From: a virus
Strand: one strand, 5' to 3'
Length of the DNA stretch: 45,974 nucleotides
IMG/VR virus record: IMGVR_UViG_3300012936_000030
Location: 1 to 45,974 of that record
The position numbers and the translations under genes were made by a program. How positions within the stretch are numbered: the stretch's first letter is position 1; each line of letters opens with the position of its first letter. Below the pieces are notes generated by a model. That model was not told where the DNA came from and made no database searches. It saw only the letters and a list, made by a program, of their open reading frames with translations. Below, piece after piece: positions 25,860 through 35,713 of this stretch.

Positions 25860-26360
25860 ATGGCAACTGAATTAGAAAAGTTTGATTCTACTGGTGGATT
25901 TTCTATTGATAAAACCACAGTAGTAGATGAACTTAGGAACGCAAAAGATTTAAACACCCTAGAGATTAAAAACTCTGTGTTTACAGATAGTAGCACAACA
26001 AATTACATTCTTAGAGGTCTTAATACTGCTGTACTACAATTAGATAACGTTGGGACACAAATTCCTATTGCTGCCAACACTCTAAACTTTATCACAGGAC
26101 ACGTTGTTGCTGTCAATCCAACAGGTGTAGTTTATGCTGCTAAGCTTGAGTCTTGTGCTTTTTCAGATGCTGCGAGTTTAGTTTCCGTTCTCTCCAGTAT
26201 GAATACGGTAATTAAGGATGATATTCCTACAGGACAAACATGGGATATTCAACCTTTAGGAGCAACAGGTCGTTTTAGTTATTCTACCACAAGAGCTGGT
26301 ACAACTAATATCATCAAATGGGTGGTATCTACGCAAGTTGTTAGCATTGATTGGCAGTAA
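25860..26360 (+). CDS. Putative small virion protein (166 aa), function unknown
   Basis: I do not recognise this family. The protein has no signal peptide, no transmembrane segment and no catalytic motif. It has a polar N-terminal third (EKFDSTGGFSIDKTTVVDEL), a central beta-rich part and a C-terminal stretch (GRFSYSTTRAGTTNIIKWVV) with alternating hydrophobic residues. This looks like a small beta-sandwich or oligomerisation domain. It starts one base after the stop of the 1414-residue structural gene and is followed by a late promoter. It is therefore probably co-transcribed with that gene and may cap or connect a fibre. That role is inferred from position only. Confidence 0.6.
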   Translation: MATELEKFDSTGGFSIDKTTVVDELRNAKDLNTLEIKNSVFTDSSTTNYILRGLNTAVLQLDNVGTQIPIAANTLNFITGHVVAVNPTGVVYAAKLESCAFSDAASLVSVLSSMNTVIKDDIPTGQTWDIQPLGATGRFSYSTTRAGTTNIIKWVVSTQVVSIDWQ

Positions 26361-26362
26361 TT

Positions 26363-26370
26363 GCTAAATA
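26363..26370 (+). promoter_or_regulatory. Late-promoter-like motif GCTAAATA
   Basis: GCTAAATA is followed by TATAAAAAGG and lies 37 bases before the ATG of the 3025-residue gene. It is the same variant as at 13273. It sits in one of the few intergenic gaps of the fibre region. Confidence 0.6.
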
Positions 26371-26407
26371 TAAAAAGGAATAACTAGGCGTTAGCGAAGC
26401 AGGCACC

Positions 26408-29400
26408 ATGAGTTTTAATATCAATTCTGACAAGGAATTTGTAAGAGGTTCTAAACCACGCCTTATTGGCGACAATGAACTTACTATCCGATCTGGCACT
26501 GGTTCTGCCGAGAAGGAAATTATCAGAGCACAGTTAGATGCTAACACTGCTCTACCTCGTGTTGGTATTAATAGAACGGGTGAAAGGGTAAACGAGATTA
26601 CAATCACATCAGGTGGTTCTGGATACACCACAGAACCTTCTGTAGCAATTGATCCACCTGGAACTCCTGGTGGTGTCCAAGCTCTAGCATCTGCATTTAT
26701 TTTTAACGGTCAAGTTATTAATATTGCAATTAACAACCCTGGTTCTGGTTATACGACAGCGCCTGGTGTAACCATCACTGGTGGTAATGGTGGTGGTGCA
26801 TCCGCTACATCTGTTCTTGATACTGTTGATTTTGAACTTGACATCAACGGTGCTATTAGAACCTCTACGTCCATCATTTCTGACACGGCGAGAATTCTAA
26901 ACCTTGATATTCAAAACTTTATTACTCCTGACACAAACTTCAGAGCTCCTAACCTGAAGACATTTATGAATAATACAGGCACAGAATGGGGTGCTAATGT
27001 TATTGTTCAAAAGGATTCTTATAGATATTTTGGTGCTAATGTTTACCAGGCAATTAATGCTGGGCAAACAGGTCCAGATGCACCTACACATACTGATGGT
27101 ATTGTACTAAACAACGAAGTACAATTTAAACACATCGGTTTCCGTGCTAATGATTCAAATTCATTTGCATATAATCAAACTGGTGACGCTGGAGTATTCC
27201 CAAGATCAATCACACCTCTACTAGGTGATAGATCTGACAAGATTGCAACTACAGAATACGTTCTCAACCTAGCAACGAATGACGTTGGTGGTCGTATTTA
27301 CGTTTCAGCACAGATTGGTTCTGACTTGAACGATGGTCGTTCTGCAGTTAACCCAGTTAGAACAATTAAGAAAGCAGCGCAACTAGCGTGGGCAACTCCT
27401 GGTGTAAAAGAAACACTGATCGTTTCTGGTGGTGATTATGTAGAAGATAACCCAATCTCTCTACCACCTGATGCATCTGTTGTTGGTGATAACCTTCGTT
27501 TGGTAATCATCAGACCTGCCAACCCTGGTAAGCACATCTTTAAGTTTGGTGATAAAAACTACGTTATTGGTGTTACTTATAGAGACCAAATTGACTCTGT
27601 TGGTGATGCAGTCGCCACTTGGGACTTTGCTATGGTCTTTGACGATAAGCAAAGAATCGTCATTGACAATGAAGTCAACGGAGACTTTGGAGTCAACTTC
27701 CCAATTGGTCACCAAATCTTTGGACCTGACCAGTTCCGTGTAAATTTCCAAGAAAACACTGGTTTATCAGCACTAACCGCTGGATTGGAAGTGGTTGGTG
27801 TCAACACTGGTGCTAGAGCAAAACTAATTGATGTTAGTTTCAATCAAACTACGGGTGTTGATGCATTCCTGACTGGTAGTGTTGATGTACAACTAACAAG
27901 TGGTTCCTTCCTAGAGGGTGAGAGATTTAATTATCTGGTTACTGGTACACAAGGAGCAGCTCTAGCAATAACGATTACTGGTACAGCTGGTGCTAATATC
28001 TTTAGAACTACTACAGATCCTGATACACTAATTCCTCCTGGCACATATATCTACCTTGATGATACTGATGACAGTAGTTTTACACAAGGTTTCTATGAAG
28101 TAAAAGCAGTTAATGATGACAACTCACCAACATATTGGGATGTAGAAGTTGTACCAATTCTAAACTCACCTGGTTGGGATACAACTGCAGCAGAAACCAT
28201 TGATATTAATGCTGCAAATGTTACTGTCAATAGTTTTGATACAACGACTCTAAAATCAATTAGAGCTGAAGGTGAGGTTGTATCCTTTGATGATGACATC
28301 ACAACTTCGGTTCCTATTCAAAGACTTGACTTCTCTTTACAGGGAGATCCAAGTATTGCAACTGGTGGTTTCCAAAATGCACAGTTTGGTAATGCAGAAG
28401 ATCTTGGTGGTATTGTATTCTACACCAATGAACTAGTTGGTAGAAGTAATATTCATGATTTTAAAGAAGGACAAGAAATTTTAATTGAAGGTCTACCTAC
28501 TTCATCTCCAGACTTATCCGTTCTTATGGGTAAGCAAAGAATTTACAAAGTTCTAGAAGATGCTGATGGACGTTCCAGAAGATTTGTTATTCCTAAGAAG
28601 TTTCCATCAATCACAACTGCTAACTTTGATCCTGGCACAGTAGCTACTGCAAAGTCTTTCTCCAAATCTGTTACAGTTTCACTTCTAAACTCACCAAACT
28701 CTTTCCCTCTATCTACTCCTGTAGAAAGAAGATTCCAAGATGCATGTGTGTTCCTACGCAATAATAGAGAGTTTATTGCAGATGAAGTTGTAGGACAAAT
28801 TAACGAAGAGTTTAAGACAGATCATTATCGTGTATATGATGTTAGTGGAAATGATTTCAAGATTTATCTTGGAGCTACAGACCATGTGAACACTTATGTA
28901 AGTGGTGGTACAGTAACATTTGGCGGTACTTCATATAATATTACTGGATTTGTTTACGACAATGCTGTAACTGGAGAGGCAACTGTAACTACTGGTACAG
29001 TCATTCCTTCTCTTGCTGAAGATGATGTTGTTAGATTAGCAGATATTCTTATCTCATGTGAATCTGGTAATAAAATTTATCCATCATATAGTTCTCCAAC
29101 ATCAGGTTCTAATACAGGAACTGATGGTGACAATCAATGTCGTCAAGACGTTATTCACTTTGTCAATGCATTGATAAGAGACCTTGAATTTGGTTCTAAC
29201 CATAACATTATTGATGCAGCGAAAAAATATATCGTCAATGATAAAATTGCATTTATTGAGGATGAAATTGTACAGAACGTTCGTGCAGTAGAATATGCAC
29301 GTAGATTATGTGTTCTTGCAATGAGGAATTGGAGAACAGATGACGGAACTACAAATGATCCTATCTACACTCCAAAGTATTCTAGTTTACCAAGATATTT

Positions 29401-32400
29401 TGATGACACTGTAATTACAGCAACTGCTGGAACTCCTGCTTGTGCTGATGTAAAATCTGCTATTGACACTCTAGCATTCCTTTGGGGAGATGTAATTACA
29501 AATAATCAGAATGGCACATACTTAGATGGTGCATATCTGATTGCTAGAAACGCAGACTTGATTGCTGATCAGGCATACGAAGATACTGAAGTTGCTTATC
29601 CTGAGATCAATAACACGAATATAAATGAAAGGAAGTGTACTAGAGATACTAAACTGGTACTAAAAGGTCTTGTAAAAGACTTAGTTCTTGGTGGTAACAA
29701 TGGTATTGTTGATGCTGCTGAGTCTTACTTTAGTGGTGGCACTCTTACTGGTGTTCCAGTATCTGAAATTCCATATGTTCGCTATGCTTATGAGAGAGCA
29801 AAAATCTATTGTAAGAGTGCAGCTAAGAACTGGTCTGCTGCTGGATCGCAAGGTGGTGGTGTTGTAAGTCGTGTAGTTAGTAACGCAAATTACAGTCCTA
29901 CAAGTGGACAACTGACTATTCAGATGCCAGATGCTAGCGTTCCTGTAGGATTTGGAGCAAATTCTACATCTAGAGTCGCTTTCCAACTAGGTGGATTGAC
30001 CTTCAACTGTGCTCACAATGGTGGCGGAGATGATGCTGTTCCTAAGATTTTTGATTCTAATGTAGGTAAGTCATACGAAGTTCTTTCTTTTAGTAGTTCT
30101 GCTGGTATAACCACCATTGAAATGAATGTGGGTACTGCTGGAAGTAACACGGATACACATACGTTTGTAAGTGGTAGTGCTCTACTGATTAATGATTATG
30201 TTGCAATGTCTTCTCCAATTCCTAAATTTGAGGACTGGAGTATTCTAGTAGATGATGGTACAGGAGCTACATGTGCAAACGTAGATGCATCTATTGATAC
30301 ATCATTTGCTTTACTTGATAGTATCCTTGAGTATTCTGTTGACGTTGTTAACGGTACAGAACCTGGATCTACTACTAAGACATTTGGAGTTCTGTATGAT
30401 ACAAATGATGTTATCACATATCCAGATAACTTTATCTTTGACCAGAACAATACACGAATGGCAATTCGTGCTGATTATGATGACTTCCCAATCATTGAAG
30501 CATCTCCATACACCCAGAACGCATCTGTTATCTCCTTCCTAGGTGGTGGCGGTGCTCTAGTTGATGGTTCTAAAGTTAAGCAACCTAACTGTCCTTTCCC
30601 TGGTCTAGAACTAGATGGAACTGCATCCTTCCCTAATCAGGGTAAATCAATGGTTGCATCGGCATTCACGATTGTCTCCTTTGGTGGTACAGGTTATAAG
30701 ATTATCAATGATGGTTACACCCAGTTGGTTTCTGTCTTCGTTATCTTCTGTGCTGACGGTGTTCTTGCTGAGTCTGGTGGTTATGCATCTATTACAAACT
30801 CTGCTACAAACTTTGGTATCTATGCTCTTCGTGGTATTGGATACAGAGAAGAATGCTATAGCTTTGACGTTGGTACAATTAGTAATGTTTCCTCTACACC
30901 AACTGGTAGAACTATCTTAACTGTTACTGGATTAGGTAGAGAACCACTTGAGCATTATGTTGTTAAAGTTGACGGATTTAGAAACACAAATACTGATATT
31001 GAATTCTTCGTTGATGCTGTAAATGGAGTTACAGTTGGTCCTCCTTTCTCTGCACAACTTACTCTTGATAACGGAACTGGAGATTCTCTAGATCTAACAA
31101 ATATTACCACTGGTAATGTTGTTTCACCTGGTAGTCTCCAGGGAGAAACAATTAAGTTACATAGACCATCTATTGTTAACTCCTCCTCACACACTTGGGA
31201 ATTTGCTGGATCAGGTACAAACTATCTTGCACTACCTGAAAACGGTGGTACTAAGACAGAAGCATTTGAACAGGTATCTGAACAGTATGGACGTGTATAC
31301 GTTTCTGGTACTGACGAACTTGGTGACTTTAAAGTTGGTACATTCGCGAGAATTGAAAACAGAACTGGTGCTATTACCTTTACGGGTACTGTTACCATCT
31401 CTGAAGTTGAATTCTTGAAACTAAAAGGTGGCGACGTTGTTGTTACTGGATTTGACGCTTCCAATACACTTGGTGGTGCTAACTCTAGTGACTCTAAACT
31501 ACCAACTCAAAAGGCAGTTAAAGATTATATTACTAACAACCTTGGACCATACATCAACAAACCATTCTCTACGAATGCTATTCCAAGAAACCTTGTAGAA
31601 CTAACTGACTCTGGTAAGATTTCTGTTGATCAGATTCCTGCACTAAGACCATTTGAAGTCTTTACAGTTGCTAACCAAGCAGAAAGACTAGCACTAGAAG
31701 GAGCACTTGCTGGTGATATTGCAATTGAACAAGATACGTCTACATCATTCATTCTAAACAATGATTTAGATAGTCAGTTCTTAGCATTTGGTATTGATAC
31801 AACAATTCAATTTACTATTGGTGATATCTTCACTGGTAGCATTACTGGTGGTCGTCTACAAGCAACTGAATACAGACAGGGTGTTGTATTCCAGATTAAC
31901 ATCACACAAGGTGGATCTGGATATGCATCTCCACCAACTGTAACCCTAACTGGTGGTACTCCTCAATCTGGATCTGTTGAAGCAAAAGCAGAAGCTATTA
32001 TTGCTAACGGTGAAGTAGTTGCAATTGATCTTATCGTATTCAATGGATTTAAAGGTGGTAAAGGATATACTGTTCCACCAAATGTACAAATTGCTGCTCC
32101 TGCAGGATCTGGTGTTGCTGCTACAGCAAATGCACTAATTGAAAGTAGACTCTATGGAGACATTGTTAATAGAATCAAACTAGAAGACAATGACTTCATT
32201 GAAAGTAGTGATATTCCTGCAGTTGATATTAACATCACTAGAGTTGTTAATACATCATCTTCTAACTCTCTCAACTGGGTATCTCTATCTTCTAATCAAA
32301 TTGCTGCAAACCAGATTGTATCTGGTACTATTGAAACTGATAGATTAGCATCTGGTGGTGCTGCAAACTCCTTTACCTTCCTAAGAGGTGACCAGAACTT

Positions 32401-35400
32401 TGCACTAGCAGTTCAGTCTGTTAAAGGTTCTGAGAAGAGATACTTTGCTAAGTTAACTTCTACATGTAATAGCGGTTCCAGTGAAATGGTATTCGCTACG
32501 CTAGCGGATGCTCTTGTAGGACATGAGGTTAAGAATAACGTATCTGGTGTACAACCAAATACAAACATTACTGGTGTTCTAACTTCTGGTGGTTCAACCA
32601 CAATCGGATTAAACAACCCAGTTGTTGCAACGATTGCTGCTGGTACTGTTATTGAATTTGAACGTGGCGATTCGCCAATGATCTTTGAGTCTACCTTTAC
32701 TAGAGGTAACTTTGTTGATGATGTCATCATCTCTAACGGTGGTACTGGATTTACAAACGGACAATACTTTGACCTGGATGTAATTGGTGGTACTGGAGCA
32801 GAAGCTAAGATGAACATCATCGTTTCTGGAGGTACTATCACAGAGATTACTGTCACTGATGGTGGTTCTGGTTATGATGCAGACTTCACAATGACAGTTC
32901 CACCTACAGCAATTGGTGGAGGATCTGGTCTTGTATTACTTGTCAAGATTAGCACTGTCAACAAACAGTTTGCAAACGTCTCTATGGACGTTCAGAGAGT
33001 ATCTGATCTTACAATTTCTTCTGACCTATTCGGAACAATTGGTGTTGCAAGATTTAAGAAGTCTCAATTTATTGTTGGACAATCTGGAAATGGTTCTGTT
33101 GAACTAGACGTTGGTGCAGACTCTGGTCTTGATGCTGACTTACTAGATGGACAGCAAGGTGAATACTACACTAATGCTACTAACCTGTTTACTGGAACAG
33201 TTCCTACAGATAGACTTTCTGGAACATATAACATTAGTGTTTCTGGTTCTTCTGGTAATACGTTAAGACTAACAACTGGTATTAACAACCCAACTTCTAA
33301 CCCATCCCCTGATAACTTTGCTGGAGGTGTTGTTTCTAACACTATCAACAATACCGCAAATGGTTTGGTTGATGGTGGAACCAAGAACATGGTTCTGACA
33401 TTAAGAGCTGGTGGATCTAGTTTTGATGCATCATTTGGTGGTGTAAGACAACTTGCATTCACAGATAATGATAACATGTATCTCCGTGGATCTGGAACTG
33501 GTGTTACAACCTTTGGATCTTGGGCAAAGATTTGGCATTCTCTAAATGATGGTATTGGATCTGAGTTAGATGCTGACAGACTTGATAACAAGCAAGGTAT
33601 CTGGTATCAGAATGCTTTGAACATGAACTATGGAACTCTATCTGATAATAGATTACCTAATTTCATGTCATCTAAGGTAGTCCAAGATGACTTGACAATC
33701 AAATCATTTAATGGAGATCCTAAGTTTAGAATTTATGTTTCTGGTTTAATCCTAAACACAACACCATTTACTCCTGGATCTAACGTCAACTTGTATGATG
33801 CTAACGGTCAGGGCACTGGTACTATTGCTATTGACAACTTTGTTATCAATAATGATCCTGATAATTCAAATGATTTTACAATCATTATTGGTAGACTAGT
33901 TACTGGTAACTTCATTGGTGCAAAAACAATTGGTGATGCTGGAAACAGAAAAGAATTCCAAGACTTCACAATTGAAGATGGTAATACTGTTGAAGTTGCA
34001 AAACTAGAAAGTGATGGTGGTACTGCAAACCTAAGACTAGGTAGAAAGGATAGCATTGCATCCTCACCTGGCGTTTACTTTAACTCTTCTGTATCTGCAG
34101 CTAACTATAACGTAGGTTTAGTTGCAACAGGTGGTAACGCGACTGATGGTTCTGGTACTCTTAACTGTCTAGTTGCAAATGCTGATGGTTTCAATGTTAA
34201 CGGTAACGTTGTTTGGAACGCAGGTAATATTGATTTCCAATCTGCAAACATTGCAAGCACTGCTGTTAAGAGAGATGCTAATGGTGACTTCTCTGCTGGT
34301 ACAATCAGTGCAAACTTAACTGGTTCTGCTTCTCTGAACGTTCTTAAGGCAGGCGATAGCATGTCTGGATCGTTGAACATTACTGGTGCTGGATCTACTC
34401 TAACAGTTTCTGGTAACGCTACATTCTCAAGTAACGCGACTGTTATTGGAGACCTTGCAGTTGATACAGACACGCTATTCGTTGATGTGTCTGCAGACAG
34501 AGTTGGTGTTAATGCTGGAGTATCTCCTGCATACAACTTAGATGTTCGTGGTGATCTTGGTCTTGGCATCTATGCAGCAACAAATGCTAGTGGAAATTCT
34601 AAGATCACTTTCAGTGATCATTCTGCTGGTTCATTTGCACAGAAAGGTATCTTCCAATACTTACACAGTGATGGAGCTATTTCAGGCACCAGCTATTCCA
34701 ACTACTTCATCATGGATAGCACAGAAGCTAACTTGCTATTCAAGGTTGGTTCTGCTTCTAGTCCTGGTACTCTATCTGTTACCAACAGAATTGGTGTTCA
34801 GACAGATACTCCTGCATATCCTCTAGATGTTGCAGGTTCTGGTCGTGTTCGTGGCACATTCTATGTTGATAGTGGTAATGATAACTCTGGTGCTCCAATT
34901 GAATTCTTTGGTGCTGCAAACTACAGAAACTTCAGAATTGGTAACCAGTTAATTGCTAATCACATCTTCTCCTTCCAAGCTTCTAATAGCAATGGTAACA
35001 ATGATTGGAATGCAACTCCTGCATTGCAGATGGATGGTAGCACTAACGCAGTTTCCATCAACACAACTGCAACTTCAGGAACTGATCCTTCAAACAACAC
35101 TGTTAGAGCTTACAAACTTAATGTTCAGGGTGACGTTAACTTCAACGGTCAACTCTTCCAAGACAATCAAGAGTTTGTTACTTCCAGATGGACAGAAGCT
35201 TCTAACACAACTGATATCTACAGACTGTCTAAAGTTGGTATCAACAGAGCAGATCCTGATTATACATTAGACGTTGGTGGTGAAGCAAACATCAGAGGCA
35301 TTACTCGCGTTAATGCAGATGCACAATACTTAGACACTTATGGTGTTGTTAAGAGAAACAGAAATAGCATTTCTGAGAATCTTACAATTGGTGGTGCTGA

Positions 35401-35485
35401 CAATGCTGCTTCGTATGGTCCTATCACAATTGCAAGTGGATATACCGTCACCATTTCGTCTGGTGGTGTATGGAATATCCTATAA
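26408..35485 (+). CDS. Giant tail-fibre-like protein with split beta-helix (3025 aa)
   Basis: Order of parts: N-terminal GxGY beta repeats (residues 60-140). A start of a pectin-lyase-like beta-helix near residue 295 (YVSAQIGSDLNDGRSAVNP, then RTIKKAAQLA). Helical modules with DLEFGSN, DLVLGGN and AMRNW motifs (about 910-1310). A further beta-helix-like part (about 1350-1490). A PTQKAVKDYI fibre motif near 1700. More GxGY repeats (about 1830-1910 and 2095-2180). Two 'LDADxLDxxQGxxYxNAxNL' fibre motifs near 2238 and 2382. Three 'VGINxxxPxYxLDVxG' motifs near 2695-2720, 2797-2815 and 2944-2960. The last 30 residues (GPITIASGYTVTISSGG, ending WNIL) match an end often seen on marine phage fibres. 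Receptor binding or fibre function is inferred. No chaperone or S74 peptidase catalytic motif is seen at the C-terminus. Confidence 0.8.
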   Translation: MSFNINSDKEFVRGSKPRLIGDNELTIRSGTGSAEKEIIRAQLDANTALPRVGINRTGERVNEITITSGGSGYTTEPSVAIDPPGTPGGVQALASAFIFNGQVINIAINNPGSGYTTAPGVTITGGNGGGASATSVLDTVDFELDINGAIRTSTSIISDTARILNLDIQNFITPDTNFRAPNLKTFMNNTGTEWGANVIVQKDSYRYFGANVYQAINAGQTGPDAPTHTDGIVLNNEVQFKHIGFRANDSNSFAYNQTGDAGVFPRSITPLLGDRSDKIATTEYVLNLATNDVGGRIYVSAQIGSDLNDGRSAVNPVRTIKKAAQLAWATPGVKETLIVSGGDYVEDNPISLPPDASVVGDNLRLVIIRPANPGKHIFKFGDKNYVIGVTYRDQIDSVGDAVATWDFAMVFDDKQRIVIDNEVNGDFGVNFPIGHQIFGPDQFRVNFQENTGLSALTAGLEVVGVNTGARAKLIDVSFNQTTGVDAFLTGSVDVQLTSGSFLEGERFNYLVTGTQGAALAITITGTAGANIFRTTTDPDTLIPPGTYIYLDDTDDSSFTQGFYEVKAVNDDNSPTYWDVEVVPILNSPGWDTTAAETIDINAANVTVNSFDTTTLKSIRAEGEVVSFDDDITTSVPIQRLDFSLQGDPSIATGGFQNAQFGNAEDLGGIVFYTNELVGRSNIHDFKEGQEILIEGLPTSSPDLSVLMGKQRIYKVLEDADGRSRRFVIPKKFPSITTANFDPGTVATAKSFSKSVTVSLLNSPNSFPLSTPVERRFQDACVFLRNNREFIADEVVGQINEEFKTDHYRVYDVSGNDFKIYLGATDHVNTYVSGGTVTFGGTSYNITGFVYDNAVTGEATVTTGTVIPSLAEDDVVRLADILISCESGNKIYPSYSSPTSGSNTGTDGDNQCRQDVIHFVNALIRDLEFGSNHNIIDAAKKYIVNDKIAFIEDEIVQNVRAVEYARRLCVLAMRNWRTDDGTTNDPIYTPKYSSLPRYFDDTVITATAGTPACADVKSAIDTLAFLWGDVITNNQNGTYLDGAYLIARNADLIADQAYEDTEVAYPEINNTNINERKCTRDTKLVLKGLVKDLVLGGNNGIVDAAESYFSGGTLTGVPVSEIPYVRYAYERAKIYCKSAAKNWSAAGSQGGGVVSRVVSNANYSPTSGQLTIQMPDASVPVGFGANSTSRVAFQLGGLTFNCAHNGGGDDAVPKIFDSNVGKSYEVLSFSSSAGITTIEMNVGTAGSNTDTHTFVSGSALLINDYVAMSSPIPKFEDWSILVDDGTGATCANVDASIDTSFALLDSILEYSVDVVNGTEPGSTTKTFGVLYDTNDVITYPDNFIFDQNNTRMAIRADYDDFPIIEASPYTQNASVISFLGGGGALVDGSKVKQPNCPFPGLELDGTASFPNQGKSMVASAFTIVSFGGTGYKIINDGYTQLVSVFVIFCADGVLAESGGYASITNSATNFGIYALRGIGYREECYSFDVGTISNVSSTPTGRTILTVTGLGREPLEHYVVKVDGFRNTNTDIEFFVDAVNGVTVGPPFSAQLTLDNGTGDSLDLTNITTGNVVSPGSLQGETIKLHRPSIVNSSSHTWEFAGSGTNYLALPENGGTKTEAFEQVSEQYGRVYVSGTDELGDFKVGTFARIENRTGAITFTGTVTISEVEFLKLKGGDVVVTGFDASNTLGGANSSDSKLPTQKAVKDYITNNLGPYINKPFSTNAIPRNLVELTDSGKISVDQIPALRPFEVFTVANQAERLALEGALAGDIAIEQDTSTSFILNNDLDSQFLAFGIDTTIQFTIGDIFTGSITGGRLQATEYRQGVVFQINITQGGSGYASPPTVTLTGGTPQSGSVEAKAEAIIANGEVVAIDLIVFNGFKGGKGYTVPPNVQIAAPAGSGVAATANALIESRLYGDIVNRIKLEDNDFIESSDIPAVDINITRVVNTSSSNSLNWVSLSSNQIAANQIVSGTIETDRLASGGAANSFTFLRGDQNFALAVQSVKGSEKRYFAKLTSTCNSGSSEMVFATLADALVGHEVKNNVSGVQPNTNITGVLTSGGSTTIGLNNPVVATIAAGTVIEFERGDSPMIFESTFTRGNFVDDVIISNGGTGFTNGQYFDLDVIGGTGAEAKMNIIVSGGTITEITVTDGGSGYDADFTMTVPPTAIGGGSGLVLLVKISTVNKQFANVSMDVQRVSDLTISSDLFGTIGVARFKKSQFIVGQSGNGSVELDVGADSGLDADLLDGQQGEYYTNATNLFTGTVPTDRLSGTYNISVSGSSGNTLRLTTGINNPTSNPSPDNFAGGVVSNTINNTANGLVDGGTKNMVLTLRAGGSSFDASFGGVRQLAFTDNDNMYLRGSGTGVTTFGSWAKIWHSLNDGIGSELDADRLDNKQGIWYQNALNMNYGTLSDNRLPNFMSSKVVQDDLTIKSFNGDPKFRIYVSGLILNTTPFTPGSNVNLYDANGQGTGTIAIDNFVINNDPDNSNDFTIIIGRLVTGNFIGAKTIGDAGNRKEFQDFTIEDGNTVEVAKLESDGGTANLRLGRKDSIASSPGVYFNSSVSAANYNVGLVATGGNATDGSGTLNCLVANADGFNVNGNVVWNAGNIDFQSANIASTAVKRDANGDFSAGTISANLTGSASLNVLKAGDSMSGSLNITGAGSTLTVSGNATFSSNATVIGDLAVDTDTLFVDVSADRVGVNAGVSPAYNLDVRGDLGLGIYAATNASGNSKITFSDHSAGSFAQKGIFQYLHSDGAISGTSYSNYFIMDSTEANLLFKVGSASSPGTLSVTNRIGVQTDTPAYPLDVAGSGRVRGTFYVDSGNDNSGAPIEFFGAANYRNFRIGNQLIANHIFSFQASNSNGNNDWNATPALQMDGSTNAVSINTTATSGTDPSNNTVRAYKLNVQGDVNFNGQLFQDNQEFVTSRWTEASNTTDIYRLSKVGINRADPDYTLDVGGEANIRGITRVNADAQYLDTYGVVKRNRNSISENLTIGGADNAASYGPITIASGYTVTISSGGVWNIL
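29138..30340 (+). repeat. Helical repeat modules in the 3025-aa protein
   Basis: The order is: C-x-x-D helix ending RDLEFGSN then EYARRLCVLAMRNW (29138-29335); CADVKSAIDTL helix (29441-29500); AYLIARNADLIADQA and a YP segment (29530-29610); C-x-x-D helix ending KDLVLGGN then YAYERAKIYCKSAAKNW (29635-29833); CANVDASIDTSFALLDSIL (30272-30330). This is the same order of motifs as in the 3773-residue protein. Confidence 0.65.
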
Positions 35486-35501
35486 ATAACACTATAGGAT
35501 A
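35476..35501 (+). other. Hairpin containing a late promoter and a stop codon
   Basis: TATCCTATA (35476-35484) and TATAGGATA (35493-35501) form a perfect 9-bp inverted repeat with an 8-base loop. TATAAATA lies across the left arm and loop. The right arm contains AGGA, which is at Shine-Dalgarno distance from the ATG at 35510. Confidence 0.5.
35481..35488 (+). promoter_or_regulatory. Late promoter TATAAATA upstream of the adhesin genes
   Basis: This is an exact TATAAATA that includes the stop codon (35483-35485) of the 3025-residue gene and ends 21 bases before the next ATG. It is the last exact late promoter core I see in an intergenic position before the accessory cassette, so it probably drives genes from 35510 onward. 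Confidence 0.7.
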
Positions 35502-35509
35502 GATTACCA

Positions 35510-35707
35510 ATGCCGTTTATTCCTGCTAAATTAACAGTAAACACTGCTAATCCAAGTGTTTCCGTAGATCTCCCAATTCATGCTCAAGGCGCAATGCCAA
35601 AAGCAGAAGAAGGGGCGATATGTTGGGAACCAACAGCAAAAAGAATTTATGTATATGCCCCTAATTCAGACGGCGACCTTGTTTGGCAAGAAACACAGAG
35701 ACAATAA
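35510..35707 (+). CDS. Small conserved-type protein (65 aa), function unknown
   Basis: This short protein has no recognised domain, signal peptide or membrane segment. The second half (GAICWEPTAKRIYVYAPNSD, ending near a WQET) resembles the 'G.I.wn....rlYvy....W' strand pattern of the fibre entry domain found at the start of both glycine-rich proteins here. It might therefore be a minimal or stand-alone version of that domain. It sits between a giant fibre gene and a glycine-rich adhesin-like gene. The start is supported by AGGA about ten bases upstream and by the late promoter before it. Confidence 0.6.
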   Translation: MPFIPAKLTVNTANPSVSVDLPIHAQGAMPKAEEGAICWEPTAKRIYVYAPNSDGDLVWQETQRQ

Positions 35708-35713
35708 AAAACT

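Noticed and set aside
26341-26367. Hairpin TTAGCA...TGCTAA before the 3025-residue gene
   Set aside because: Only six pairs with a 15-base loop. This is weak compared with the other junction hairpins.
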